From the NCBI GenBank assembly GCA_012838875.1, contig DUOL01000078.1:1-7993 (forward strand): a DNA stretch of 7,993 bases, read 5' to 3'. The notes under the pieces were generated by a model. That model was not told where the DNA came from, did no database searches, and worked only from the letters and a program-made list of their open reading frames with translations. A program made the position numbers and the translations under genes. Source of the stretch: Bacteroidales bacterium (GTDB lineage Bacteria > Bacteroidota > Bacteroidia > Bacteroidales > WCHB1-69). The first letter of the stretch is position 1; the number at the start of each line of letters is the position of its first letter. Positions 1-6,276 of this stretch are shown here, in pieces.

Positions 1-126
1 GCCGCTGGGGACGCGGCGGCAAAAAAGCGAGCTTGTAAGCTCTTTTTGCCGCTTTGCGTCCCCACGGCTTGTGCCCGCGGACTTGGAACCGGGCGCCGAC
101 CCCGAGCGCAGCGAGGGGACACGCCC
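1..126 (+). repeat. GC-rich structured intergenic repeat, copy A
   Basis: Two parts are visible. Bases 1-68 form a long imperfect hairpin: outer arms 1-14 and 56-68 pair with one bulged base, middle arms 16-25 and 43-52 pair perfectly (GCGGCAAAAA with TTTTTGCCGC), and an inner stem GAGC/GCTC (29-32 with 39-42) closes a six-base loop. Bases 77-126 are a 50-base core of about 78% GC that begins GCGGACTTGGA and ends CACGCCC. The core recurs at 7916-7867 on the other strand with 43 of 50 bases identical. The composition contrasts sharply with the AT-rich surroundings. It lies just past the 3' end of the gene at 179-664. No coding potential is evident. It may be a dispersed REP- or MITE-like repeat or a structured RNA; the family is not one I recognise. 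The outermost pair falls at base 1, so the element may continue outside the window. Confidence 0.8.
21..47. terminator. Bidirectional terminator-like hairpin inside repeat copy A
   Basis: An A-tract (21-26), a GAGC/GCTC stem closing a TTGTAA loop (29-42), and a T-tract (43-47) give a hairpin followed by uridines when read on either strand. It sits downstream of the minus-strand gene ending at 179, which has no other obvious terminator, so it could end that transcript. The function is inferred from shape only. Confidence 0.4.
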
Positions 127-178
127 TGATAAAGATTATAAAATATAGGAAAATAAATCTCTCTATTCTCTTGCTTTA

Positions 179-664
179 CTAAATTGAGAATAACATTAAA
201 AGTGGCAAGACTAAGAGAATTAAGGAGATATAAACAATAATAAATATGCCTATGAATTTCCAGAAGACTTTCATGAAATAGAATGAGTCTTCCATCTCTG
301 CCTCATTTTCCAACATTATAGCACGGCGACAAGAGTTAGAAAAACGATTGAGATAGGCAAATGGGACGATGAGAACGGCACCGAGGAGTATGTATAAAAT
401 CCCTATAATAAAAAAGATATTTCCTTGAGTTGTCGGTAAATTATAAGATGAAGGTGCTTGGAGTTGATCTATAAATTTAGACATTACTAACAACATGGCA
501 CCGGCTAATATCATTAAAGCAATGCCTATAAAGTTAATAATAGCAAAAAATTTAGTCCAATTGCTCGTAGTTAATAAATAATTTTGGGCTTGCTCCGATA
601 TCTTTATGTGGTTCTGATTTAATGAAGATAGTTCTTCTGTGGGGTTCATTGTTTCATTTTCCAT
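179..664 (-). CDS. Small three-helix membrane protein, DUF5362-like
   Basis: This is a 161-residue protein of unknown function that resembles the DUF5362 family of Bacteroidota by layout and by the phrase NYLLTTSNWTKFFAIINFIG near the first helix. Three hydrophobic segments are visible at about residues 38-61, 83-104 and 135-158. A polar N-terminus (1-37) precedes them, and a charged stretch rich in Glu and Arg (107-127) lies between helices 2 and 3. There is no signal peptide and no catalytic motif. The reading frame could open at 703, but I chose the ATG at 664 because the promoter -7 box (693-700) covers the upstream ATG, which would therefore not be transcribed. The gene follows the mgtC-like gene on the same strand after 106 bases and has its own promoter. 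The family call rests on memory of family shape, without a search. Confidence 0.75.
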   Translation of the reverse strand: MENETMNPTEELSSLNQNHIKISEQAQNYLLTTSNWTKFFAIINFIGIALMILAGAMLLVMSKFIDQLQAPSSYNLPTTQGNIFFIIGILYILLGAVLIVPFAYLNRFSNSCRRAIMLENEAEMEDSFYFMKVFWKFIGIFIIVYISLILLVLPLLMLFSI

Positions 665-692
665 GATAAAATAATTTTTAATAATTAAAAGA

Positions 693-724
693 CAAAGATA
701 CAAGATTTTTATTCAAAAAATCAA
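693..724 (-). promoter_or_regulatory. Promoter of the DUF5362-like gene
   Basis: On the minus strand TATCTTTG (700-693) matches the Bacteroidota -7 consensus TAnnTTTG. A TTG (724-722) lies 21 bases upstream in the position of the -33 box. Transcription should start near 686, leaving a leader of roughly 20 bases before the ATG at 664. Confidence 0.65.
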
Positions 725-736
725 CTTTCATGAAAG
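725..736. promoter_or_regulatory. Perfect 12-base palindrome next to the promoter
   Basis: CTTTCATGAAAG is a perfect inverted repeat that abuts the -33 box of the promoter at 693-724. Its place fits an operator or activator site for a dimeric regulator. It could equally be part of a weak AT-rich hairpin after the mgtC-like gene, because flanking AAAAATC and GATTTTT also pair. No regulator is known. Confidence 0.3.
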
Positions 737-770
737 AATATTCGATTTTTATCTGCTTATATGCAGTGGA

Positions 771-1493
771 TTATGCTACTTCAAGGTTAACCTGCGTAAC
801 ATTTTCGAGTTGATGTATTTTGTCGAAAAGTGTATCAATAGAAGTGCGGTTACTGATTTGCACTTTCAATATTATTGAAGAGTGTTGATTCTTAAAATCT
901 TTTTTAATAGAAAAATTAAAAAGGTATACTGACGTTTCTTTGAGAATTTTCTTGATACTTTCTATATCCGGATTGCAAATCTCGAAATGGATAGTGAGTA
1001 GTTTTACTTCGCCGGACGTTGCGCGTCTTTTGTCGAGGCGTTCAAGAACCAAAAGGACAAAAAGAGAGAGAAAAGTAAGGATTACAGCGGGGAAATAGAA
1101 GCCTGCTCCGACACACATTCCGATAATAGCGACTACCCAAATGGAAGCGGCGGTAGTCAAGCCGTAAACACTACCACGACTTTGAATGATAGCACCTGCT
1201 CCGAGAAACCCGATACCGGTTAAAATTTGGGCGGCTATACGTCCGGGGTCTCCGTTATGAAAGTGAAGATAATTTTGTGGAATCCAGATTGATAAGAGCA
1301 TGGCAGCGGTTGAGGCTATGCAAATTAGCGCAAAGGTTCGCAAGCCTGCACTTTGTCGTCTTGTTTGGCGTTCGATACCAATAACCGAACCTAATAAAAA
1401 GCTAATAACCAATTTAATGGCAGCTGAAAGCGAGGTAACTTCCATACTATGGAGAGCTTTTTCAAAAACTTCAAAAATTTCAACCATATTCAT
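771..1493 (-). CDS. MgtC/SapB family membrane protein
   Basis: This is a 240-residue MgtC/SapB-family integral membrane protein. Family signatures are clear: GSVIGIERQTRRQSAGLRT at 35-53, the loop DPGRIAAQILTGIGFLGAG at 82-100, and GLTTAASIWVVAIIG at 111-125. Hydrophobic segments lie at about 22-40, 53-71, 87-103, 112-130 and 132-150. A soluble C-terminal domain (about 160-240) has the size and alternating pattern of the ACT-like domain found in longer MgtC relatives. In Salmonella, MgtC helps growth in low magnesium and inside macrophages and acts on the F1Fo ATP synthase; that role should not be assumed here. The start could also be Met3 at 1487. The gene begins only 31 bases after the stem of the tRNA terminator. 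No TAnnTTTG box is visible in front of it, so expression may depend on read-through. There is no magnesium-sensing leader of the Salmonella kind, as the space is too short. Confidence 0.9.
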   Translation of the reverse strand: MNMVEIFEVFEKALHSMEVTSLSAAIKLVISFLLGSVIGIERQTRRQSAGLRTFALICIASTAAMLLSIWIPQNYLHFHNGDPGRIAAQILTGIGFLGAGAIIQSRGSVYGLTTAASIWVVAIIGMCVGAGFYFPAVILTFLSLFVLLVLERLDKRRATSGEVKLLTIHFEICNPDIESIKKILKETSVYLFNFSIKKDFKNQHSSIILKVQISNRTSIDTLFDKIHQLENVTQVNLEVA

Positions 1494-1524
1494 TGCGGAA
1501 CTATTTTATTGGATAAATGAAAAC

Positions 1525-1554
1525 AAAAAATGGGCTTTTAGAGCCCATTTTTTT
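1525..1554 (-). terminator. Strong intrinsic terminator after the tRNA-Leu/tRNA-Gly unit
   Basis: A perfect 12-base-pair stem (arms 1525-1536 and 1542-1553, AAAAAATGGGCT with its complement) closes a five-base loop. The minus-strand transcript ends the stem in TTTTTT followed by GTTTTC. It begins 11 bases past the 3' end of tRNA-Gly. The symmetric A and T tracts would also let it work on the plus strand. Confidence 0.9.
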
Positions 1555-1564
1555 AAAATTAAAG

Positions 1565-1637
1565 AGCGGAAAACGAGACTCGAACTCGCGACCCTAACCT
1601 TGGCAAGGTTATGCTCTACCAACTGAGCTACTTCCGC
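1565..1637 (-). tRNA. tRNA-Gly (anticodon GCC)
   Basis: A full cloverleaf folds over 73 bases: acceptor GCGGAAG with TTTCCGC (last pair G-U), D stem GCTC/GAGC, anticodon stem TAACC/GGTTA around loop TTGCCAA, and T arm GCGAG-TTCGAGT-CTCGT. The anticodon is GCC, reading GGC and GGU glycine codons. CCA is not encoded, so the 3' end needs nucleotidyltransferase. It is the second gene of a two-tRNA transcript, 17 bases after tRNA-Leu. Confidence 0.96.
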
Positions 1638-1654
1638 ATTAATGTCATACGTTG

Positions 1655-1739
1655 TACCTCGGGCGGGACTTGAACCCGCACGAACGCAATGTTCACGGGA
1701 TTTTAAGTCCCGCGTGTCTACCAATTCCACCACCAAGGC
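1655..1739 (-). tRNA. tRNA-Leu (anticodon UAA)
   Basis: This is a type II tRNA of 85 bases with the long variable arm typical of leucine. The acceptor GCCTTGG pairs with CCGAGGT (G1-U72, as also seen in the E. coli tRNA-Leu with this anticodon). The anticodon stem CGGGA/TCCCG surrounds loop CTTAAAA, giving UAA. The T arm is GCGGG-TTCAAGT-CCCGC and the discriminator is A. CCA is not encoded. It is the first gene of the tRNA-Leu/tRNA-Gly transcript. Confidence 0.96.
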
Positions 1740-1766
1740 AACTTTCAAAGAACATATTTGAGAGTG

Positions 1767-1796
1767 CAAAAATACATCTTTTTTTAATAAGAACAA
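1767..1796 (-). promoter_or_regulatory. Promoter of the tRNA-Leu/tRNA-Gly unit
   Basis: On the minus strand TATTTTTG (1774-1767) matches TAnnTTTG, and TTG (1796-1794) lies exactly 19 bases upstream. The tRNA 5' end is 27 bases past the box. The bases after the box, CACTCTCAAA, are almost the same as in the tRNA-Gln promoter. Confidence 0.75.
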
Positions 1797-1814
1797 TATT
1801 TTTTTACTTTTTTT

Positions 1815-1845
1815 TTCGCTTAAATGAATTTTTCTCTTATTTTTG
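1815..1845 (+). promoter_or_regulatory. Promoter of the phosphohexomutase gene
   Basis: TATTTTTG at 1838-1845 matches the Bacteroidota -7 consensus. TTCG at 1815-1818, 19 bases upstream, is an imperfect -33 box. The start point should lie near 1852, giving a leader of about 45 AT-rich bases. It is divergent from the tRNA-Leu promoter, whose upstream box ends only 18 bases away, so the two may influence each other. Confidence 0.6.
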
Positions 1846-1896
1846 CATAAAACTTGATTTTACGGTTTGCAATTTATCAATTTAAAATTTATTAAT

Positions 1897-3243
1897 ATGA
1901 GTGCTTTCAAAGCTTATGATTTCCGAGGTGTTTTCGGTAAAGATTTTAATTTAGACGATATATACAAAATCGGCTTTTTTTTACCAACGTTACTTAAAAC
2001 TTCTAAAGTATTAGTAGGTCGTGATATGAGAATGTCAACGCCGGATATGTTCTCGGCATTGTCAAAAGGGATAACCGATGCCGGTGCTGACGTGTACGAC
2101 ATGGGCTTGACGACCACCCCGATGGTCTATTATTTTACGGCAAAGCATCATTTTGATGCCTCAGTCATGATTACCGCTTCTCACAATCCCAAAGAGTATA
2201 ACGGGTTGAAGGTGTCGCGTACGAACGCTCTACCCGTAGGATTTGATACCGGTTTGGGAGAATTGCAAAAAATGGTGGAAAATAAGAAAGTTGAACCGGT
2301 AGCCGAAAAAGGGAAAATTATCCCCTACTCCGTTAAAGACGAATACGTTAATTTTTTAAAGAACTATCAACATGATATCTCGAACTTGAATATTGCCATG
2401 GATTGTTCTAACGGTATGGCTTCTATTTTAGTGAAAGAGATTTTTGGGAATCAGCCTACCTATATTTTTGACGAATTGGACGGAACTTTTCCTAATCACG
2501 AGCCGAACCCCTTGGAAGAGGAGAATGTTAAACATATTAAGGACTTAGTTTTAAAGACGAAAGCCGATATCGGCGTAATTTTTGACGGAGATGCCGACAG
2601 GGTTATGTTTATTGATGAAAAAGGGAATTTCATAGCGCCGGATTTGATGATTGCCGTATTAGGGCATTATTTCATAAAAGAGAAAGATATGAAGGGGAAG
2701 GTAATTCAAGATATCAGAACCTCAAAATCGGTTTCCGAATATATTAATAAGTTAGGGAGAGAGGTTTGCATTTGGCGTGTCGGCAGAGCGTTTGCCGCCT
2801 TAAAACTACGTGAAATTGACGGGGCTTTCGGCGGTGAATTTGCCGGACATTACTATTTCCGTGATTTTTATTACTCGGATAGCGCCTTTGTTGCCGCTCT
2901 CGTTATTCTCAAAGTTATTAGCGACATGAAACGAGATAACATATCGGTTTCCGAGCTCATTTCCCAAATTGCGGTTTATGCTAACTCCGGTGAGATAAAT
3001 TTCAAAATAGAAAAGAAATTAGAGGCGATGAATGCGTTAAAAGAGCATTTTATGGGAAAGGAAAAAGCAACGGAATTTATGGATTTTGACGGCTATAGAA
3101 TTGAGTTCCCCGACTGGTGGTTTAACGTGCGTCCATCGAACACCGAACCCTATTTACGTCTATTATTAGAAGCCAAGACTCAAAAATTATTAGACGAAAA
3201 AACCGACGAAGCAAGAGCAATTCTAAAATCTTTTATAAAGTAA
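1897..3243 (+). CDS. manB: Phosphomannomutase/phosphoglucomutase (alpha-D-phosphohexomutase family)
   Basis: This is a 448-residue cytoplasmic enzyme that interconverts 6-phospho and 1-phospho hexoses, supplying mannose-1-phosphate or glucose-1-phosphate for nucleotide sugars, polysaccharide and glycoconjugates. All four domains are present. The phosphoserine loop TASHNP (93-98) carries Ser95. The Mg2+ loop DGDADR is at 230-235, the sugar-recognition loop GGEFAGHYYFRD at 312-323, and the phosphate-binding loop RPSNTEP at 412-418. The N-terminal FKAYDFRG and the HYYFRDFYYSDS stretch resemble E. coli ManB/CpsG more than AlgC, so the symbol is tentative and substrate preference cannot be read from sequence. 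Arg297 stands in the VGRAF segment where AlgC and ManB have histidine. The start at 1897 is preferred over an upstream TTG because the family begins at this point. There is no Shine-Dalgarno site. The gene is monocistronic and converges on infB. Confidence 0.92.
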   Translation: MSAFKAYDFRGVFGKDFNLDDIYKIGFFLPTLLKTSKVLVGRDMRMSTPDMFSALSKGITDAGADVYDMGLTTTPMVYYFTAKHHFDASVMITASHNPKEYNGLKVSRTNALPVGFDTGLGELQKMVENKKVEPVAEKGKIIPYSVKDEYVNFLKNYQHDISNLNIAMDCSNGMASILVKEIFGNQPTYIFDELDGTFPNHEPNPLEEENVKHIKDLVLKTKADIGVIFDGDADRVMFIDEKGNFIAPDLMIAVLGHYFIKEKDMKGKVIQDIRTSKSVSEYINKLGREVCIWRVGRAFAALKLREIDGAFGGEFAGHYYFRDFYYSDSAFVAALVILKVISDMKRDNISVSELISQIAVYANSGEINFKIEKKLEAMNALKEHFMGKEKATEFMDFDGYRIEFPDWWFNVRPSNTEPYLRLLLEAKTQKLLDEKTDEARAILKSFIK

Positions 3244-3265
3244 TAAGTAATCTAAGTAATAAAAA

Positions 3266-6196
3266 TTACAACGTTACTTTTACTTCATACTCTTCAAATC
3301 CTTCAATAATATCACCGACTTTGATATCATTGAATTTCTCAATGTTCAATCCGCATTCTTGCCCTGCTACAACCTCTTTAACATCATCTTTAAAGCGTTT
3401 TAGCGAGCCTAATTTTCCTGTGTAAATCACAATTCCTTCGCGGATAACTCTAACTTTATTATTTTTCTGTAATTTTCCATCAAGGACAAGACAGCCGGCG
3501 ATAGTTCCGACTTTACTAATTTTAAAGGTTTCGCGAACTTCGAGGTTGCAAAGTATTTTCTCATGAATTTCGGGCGTATGCATACCTGCAATCGCATCTT
3601 TAATTTCATTAATAGCGGTATAAATAATGGAATAGATACGAATATCTATCTGTTCTTGTTCCGCTAACTTGCGTGAAGATGGCGAAGGACGTACTTGGAA
3701 GGCTACAATAATGGCGTTCGAAGCAGAGGCTAACATGACGTCCGTATCTGTAACCTGTCCCACGGACTTATGAATTACATTAACTTGCACTTGTTCGGTT
3801 GACAATTTCAGCAGCTCGTCAGTGAGCGCTTCTACGGAGCCGTCAGCATCACCCTTAACAATAAGATTAAGCTCTTTAAAATCACCAATAGCTAATCTTC
3901 GACCTATCTCTTCCAGCGTTATATGTTTTTGTGTCCGTATTCCTATTTCTCGAATCACCTGCATTCTCTTATTAGCGGCGATACGTGCTTCTTGTTCGGT
4001 CGCACAAACTCTGAAAATATCTCCTGCCTGCGGAGCCCCGTTCAAGCCGAGCATGAGAACCGGTGAAGAGGGTAACACTTCTTTTACTAACTGATTTCTC
4101 TCATTGTAAAGAGCTTTGACTTTACCGTAACAACTGCCTGCTAAAATAGGGTCGCCGTGTCTCAACGTTCCGTTTTGCACTAAAATTTTAGCGACATAGC
4201 CCTTTCCTTTATCCAACGAGGACTCAATCACCGTTCCCACCCCACTTCGATTGGGATTTGCCTTTAATTCAAGAAATTCGGCTTCTATTAAAACTTTTTC
4301 TAATAGTTCATTTACATTTGTTCCTAATTTGGCATTAATTTCTTGACATTGATATTTTCCTCCCCAATCTTCAACAAGGATATTCATTTTGGCAAGTCCT
4401 TCTTTAATTTTTTCAGGGTTGGCGTGCGGTTTGTCAATTTTTGTAATAGCAAATACCATTGGCACCCCTGCCGCTTGAGCGTGATTGATAGCTTCTACCG
4501 TTTGTGGCATAACATCATCATCGGCGGCGATAACAATAATACAGAGATCGGTAACCTTCGCACCTCGAGCACGCATCGCCGTAAAGGCTTCGTGTCCGGG
4601 AGTATCTAAAAAGGTAATCTTACGCCCACTCGGAAGTTGAACTTCATAAGCCCCGATGTGTTGCGTAATACCTCCTGCTTCACCTGCAATTACATTGGTT
4701 TTTCTTATGTAGTCAAGCAAAGATGTTTTCCCATGGTCAACGTGCCCCATAACTGCAATAATCGGATGACGAGGCTGCAAATCTTTCGGGTCATCTTCTT
4801 CCGCCAGCGTATGCTCATCTTCCACATCTATCCCGACAAACGAAACTTGGAAACCAAACTCTTCTGCTAAAAGAGCAATCGTTTCTGCATCAAGTCGCTG
4901 ATTAATAGAGACAAACAAGCCGATAGACATACACGTTGAAATAATCTGATTCACAGAAATATTCATCATAGTAGCTAACTCGTTAGCCGTAATAAATTCT
5001 GCAACTTTAAGTATTTTTTCTTCTTCCTGTTCCTGTTTTTCGTGTTCTAGAATTTCAGCTTGAATAAGTTTTCGTTTTTCTCTTTTATATTTCGAGGTTT
5101 TGGATTTTCCCAAAGTCCCCATCCGTTGCATAGTTTCTTTAATCTGTCTGTCCAGCTCTTCGCTCGAAATTTCTGTTTTATCGGCTTCCTTAGCACCCCC
5201 TTTTGATAAATCGGAACTTTTAGGAGTATGAGAGGCCGGCTTCGGAACTTTTATTCTTTTACGTTTTCTCTCTTTCGGTTTTGTACTCGCACCGGTCGTT
5301 TTCTCTTTTTCATCGTCCCCCGCCTTTTGTTTAGGCTCTTTCTCTTTTTCCGTTTTTAAATCTATGATTCCAACAACCTTAATCCCCTTTAATTTTTCAT
5401 ATTCCGTTTCAATATGTTCTACTTTCTCCTCCTGCGGTTTCTCTTCAACTGCTTTATCAAGTACTTCTGCCTCGTGCTCTTCTTTTTCTATCGCTTGTTC
5501 ATCAAGAGGCACGGTTGCTTCTTCTATCTCCTCTTCCGTAATTTTTTCCGTTTTCTTTCTCTTTTTCCCTACACTTTCTAAATCAATATAATCTACGATT
5601 TTAGGTCCTTGCAATGGCTTAACAGCCGTTTTTATATGCTCTTTCGCTTCTTTTTCTTTAGTTTTTGCTTTTTTAACCGTATCTTCGGTTTTAACTTCTT
5701 CAATTATTTCCTCTTCTTTTTCAACTGCTTCTATAACATCAGTTGTAGTTTTCTTGTCGCTTTCAGGCTCGGCATCTTTAACCTCTGCTTTTTTCCCTCT
5801 AGTTTTTTTAGAAGGTAACTCTATGACTCCAACAACTTTAGGAGTTTGTGCGGTTGTTTTAAAAACCTCAACAACTTCCGGTTTCTTTTGAGGTTCCGGC
5901 TCAACCGGAGGTGTTGTTTTTTGCTCTTCTATTACAACTTCACTAACCGGGGCTTCCACATCACTCGTCTTAGGATAAGTATAACCCAAATCTATTTTTT
6001 CGGCATTTTCCTTATCAGCTTTATCGGAATGGAATTCTTTCAGTAAAATTTCGTACATTTCACGTGTCAACTTCGTATTCGGGCTATCTTCAATGTCGAT
6101 ATGCTTATTATTCAACACCGCCACAATCGTACTTGTAGCAACATTAAATTCCCGAGCCGCTTTTCCCAAACGTAGTATTTTTTTCTCTTCTATCAT
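3266..6196 (-). CDS. infB: Translation initiation factor IF-2
   Basis: This 976-residue GTPase brings fMet-tRNA to the 30S subunit and promotes 50S joining. An IF2_N helix-turn-helix module spans about 1-55 and a second one about 395-455. Between them lies a disordered K/E-rich region with three spaced repeats of the form KVVGxIxL (120-126, 199-205, 273-280), as in other Bacteroidota IF2. The G domain has G1 GHVDHGKT (484-491), G2 GGITQHIG (508-515), G3 DTPGH (531-535), G4 TKID (585-588) and G5 NAK (621-623). Domain II is at about 645-735, domain III from about 773 (LIVKGDADGSVEAL) to 870, and the fMet-tRNA-binding domain IV at about 885-976. G4 is usually NKxD and G5 usually SAK, so both differ here. 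The gene is complete, lies 80 bases after nusA with no promoter box between them, and is most likely cotranscribed with it. No clear terminator follows. Confidence 0.98.
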   Translation of the reverse strand: MIEEKKILRLGKAAREFNVATSTIVAVLNNKHIDIEDSPNTKLTREMYEILLKEFHSDKADKENAEKIDLGYTYPKTSDVEAPVSEVVIEEQKTTPPVEPEPQKKPEVVEVFKTTAQTPKVVGVIELPSKKTRGKKAEVKDAEPESDKKTTTDVIEAVEKEEEIIEEVKTEDTVKKAKTKEKEAKEHIKTAVKPLQGPKIVDYIDLESVGKKRKKTEKITEEEIEEATVPLDEQAIEKEEHEAEVLDKAVEEKPQEEKVEHIETEYEKLKGIKVVGIIDLKTEKEKEPKQKAGDDEKEKTTGASTKPKERKRKRIKVPKPASHTPKSSDLSKGGAKEADKTEISSEELDRQIKETMQRMGTLGKSKTSKYKREKRKLIQAEILEHEKQEQEEEKILKVAEFITANELATMMNISVNQIISTCMSIGLFVSINQRLDAETIALLAEEFGFQVSFVGIDVEDEHTLAEEDDPKDLQPRHPIIAVMGHVDHGKTSLLDYIRKTNVIAGEAGGITQHIGAYEVQLPSGRKITFLDTPGHEAFTAMRARGAKVTDLCIIVIAADDDVMPQTVEAINHAQAAGVPMVFAITKIDKPHANPEKIKEGLAKMNILVEDWGGKYQCQEINAKLGTNVNELLEKVLIEAEFLELKANPNRSGVGTVIESSLDKGKGYVAKILVQNGTLRHGDPILAGSCYGKVKALYNERNQLVKEVLPSSPVLMLGLNGAPQAGDIFRVCATEQEARIAANKRMQVIREIGIRTQKHITLEEIGRRLAIGDFKELNLIVKGDADGSVEALTDELLKLSTEQVQVNVIHKSVGQVTDTDVMLASASNAIIVAFQVRPSPSSRKLAEQEQIDIRIYSIIYTAINEIKDAIAGMHTPEIHEKILCNLEVRETFKISKVGTIAGCLVLDGKLQKNNKVRVIREGIVIYTGKLGSLKRFKDDVKEVVAGQECGLNIEKFNDIKVGDIIEGFEEYEVKVTL

Positions 6197-6276
6197 ATTT
6201 TGATTTTCTTTTTTACTATATATACTTTTTTCAGTTGTAAAATTATAAAATTAAAAAACAACACTTTTCTTGAAAT

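Noticed and set aside
665..703. Earlier ATG start for the small membrane protein
   Set aside because: The promoter -7 box at 693-700 overlaps that region, so the upstream ATG would not be in the transcript.
1506..1796. Minus-strand open frame of 96 codons across the two tRNA genes
   Set aside because: It runs straight through tRNA-Gly and tRNA-Leu and the terminator, and has no protein-like character of its own.
1867..1896. Earlier TTG start for the phosphohexomutase
   Set aside because: The extra ten residues have no counterpart in the family, whose N-terminus begins at the ATG at 1897; the promoter also leaves a normal leader for 1897.
3244..3265. Intrinsic terminator between the converging mutase and infB genes
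   Set aside because: The 22-base gap has a tandem TAAGTAAT and a five-pair AT stem only; this is too weak to call.
5364..6046. Several plus-strand open frames rich in Ser and Phe opposite infB and nusA
   Set aside because: They are shadows of the K/E-rich coding strand: GAA and AAA codons read as TTC and TTT on the other strand, so long low-complexity frames are expected.
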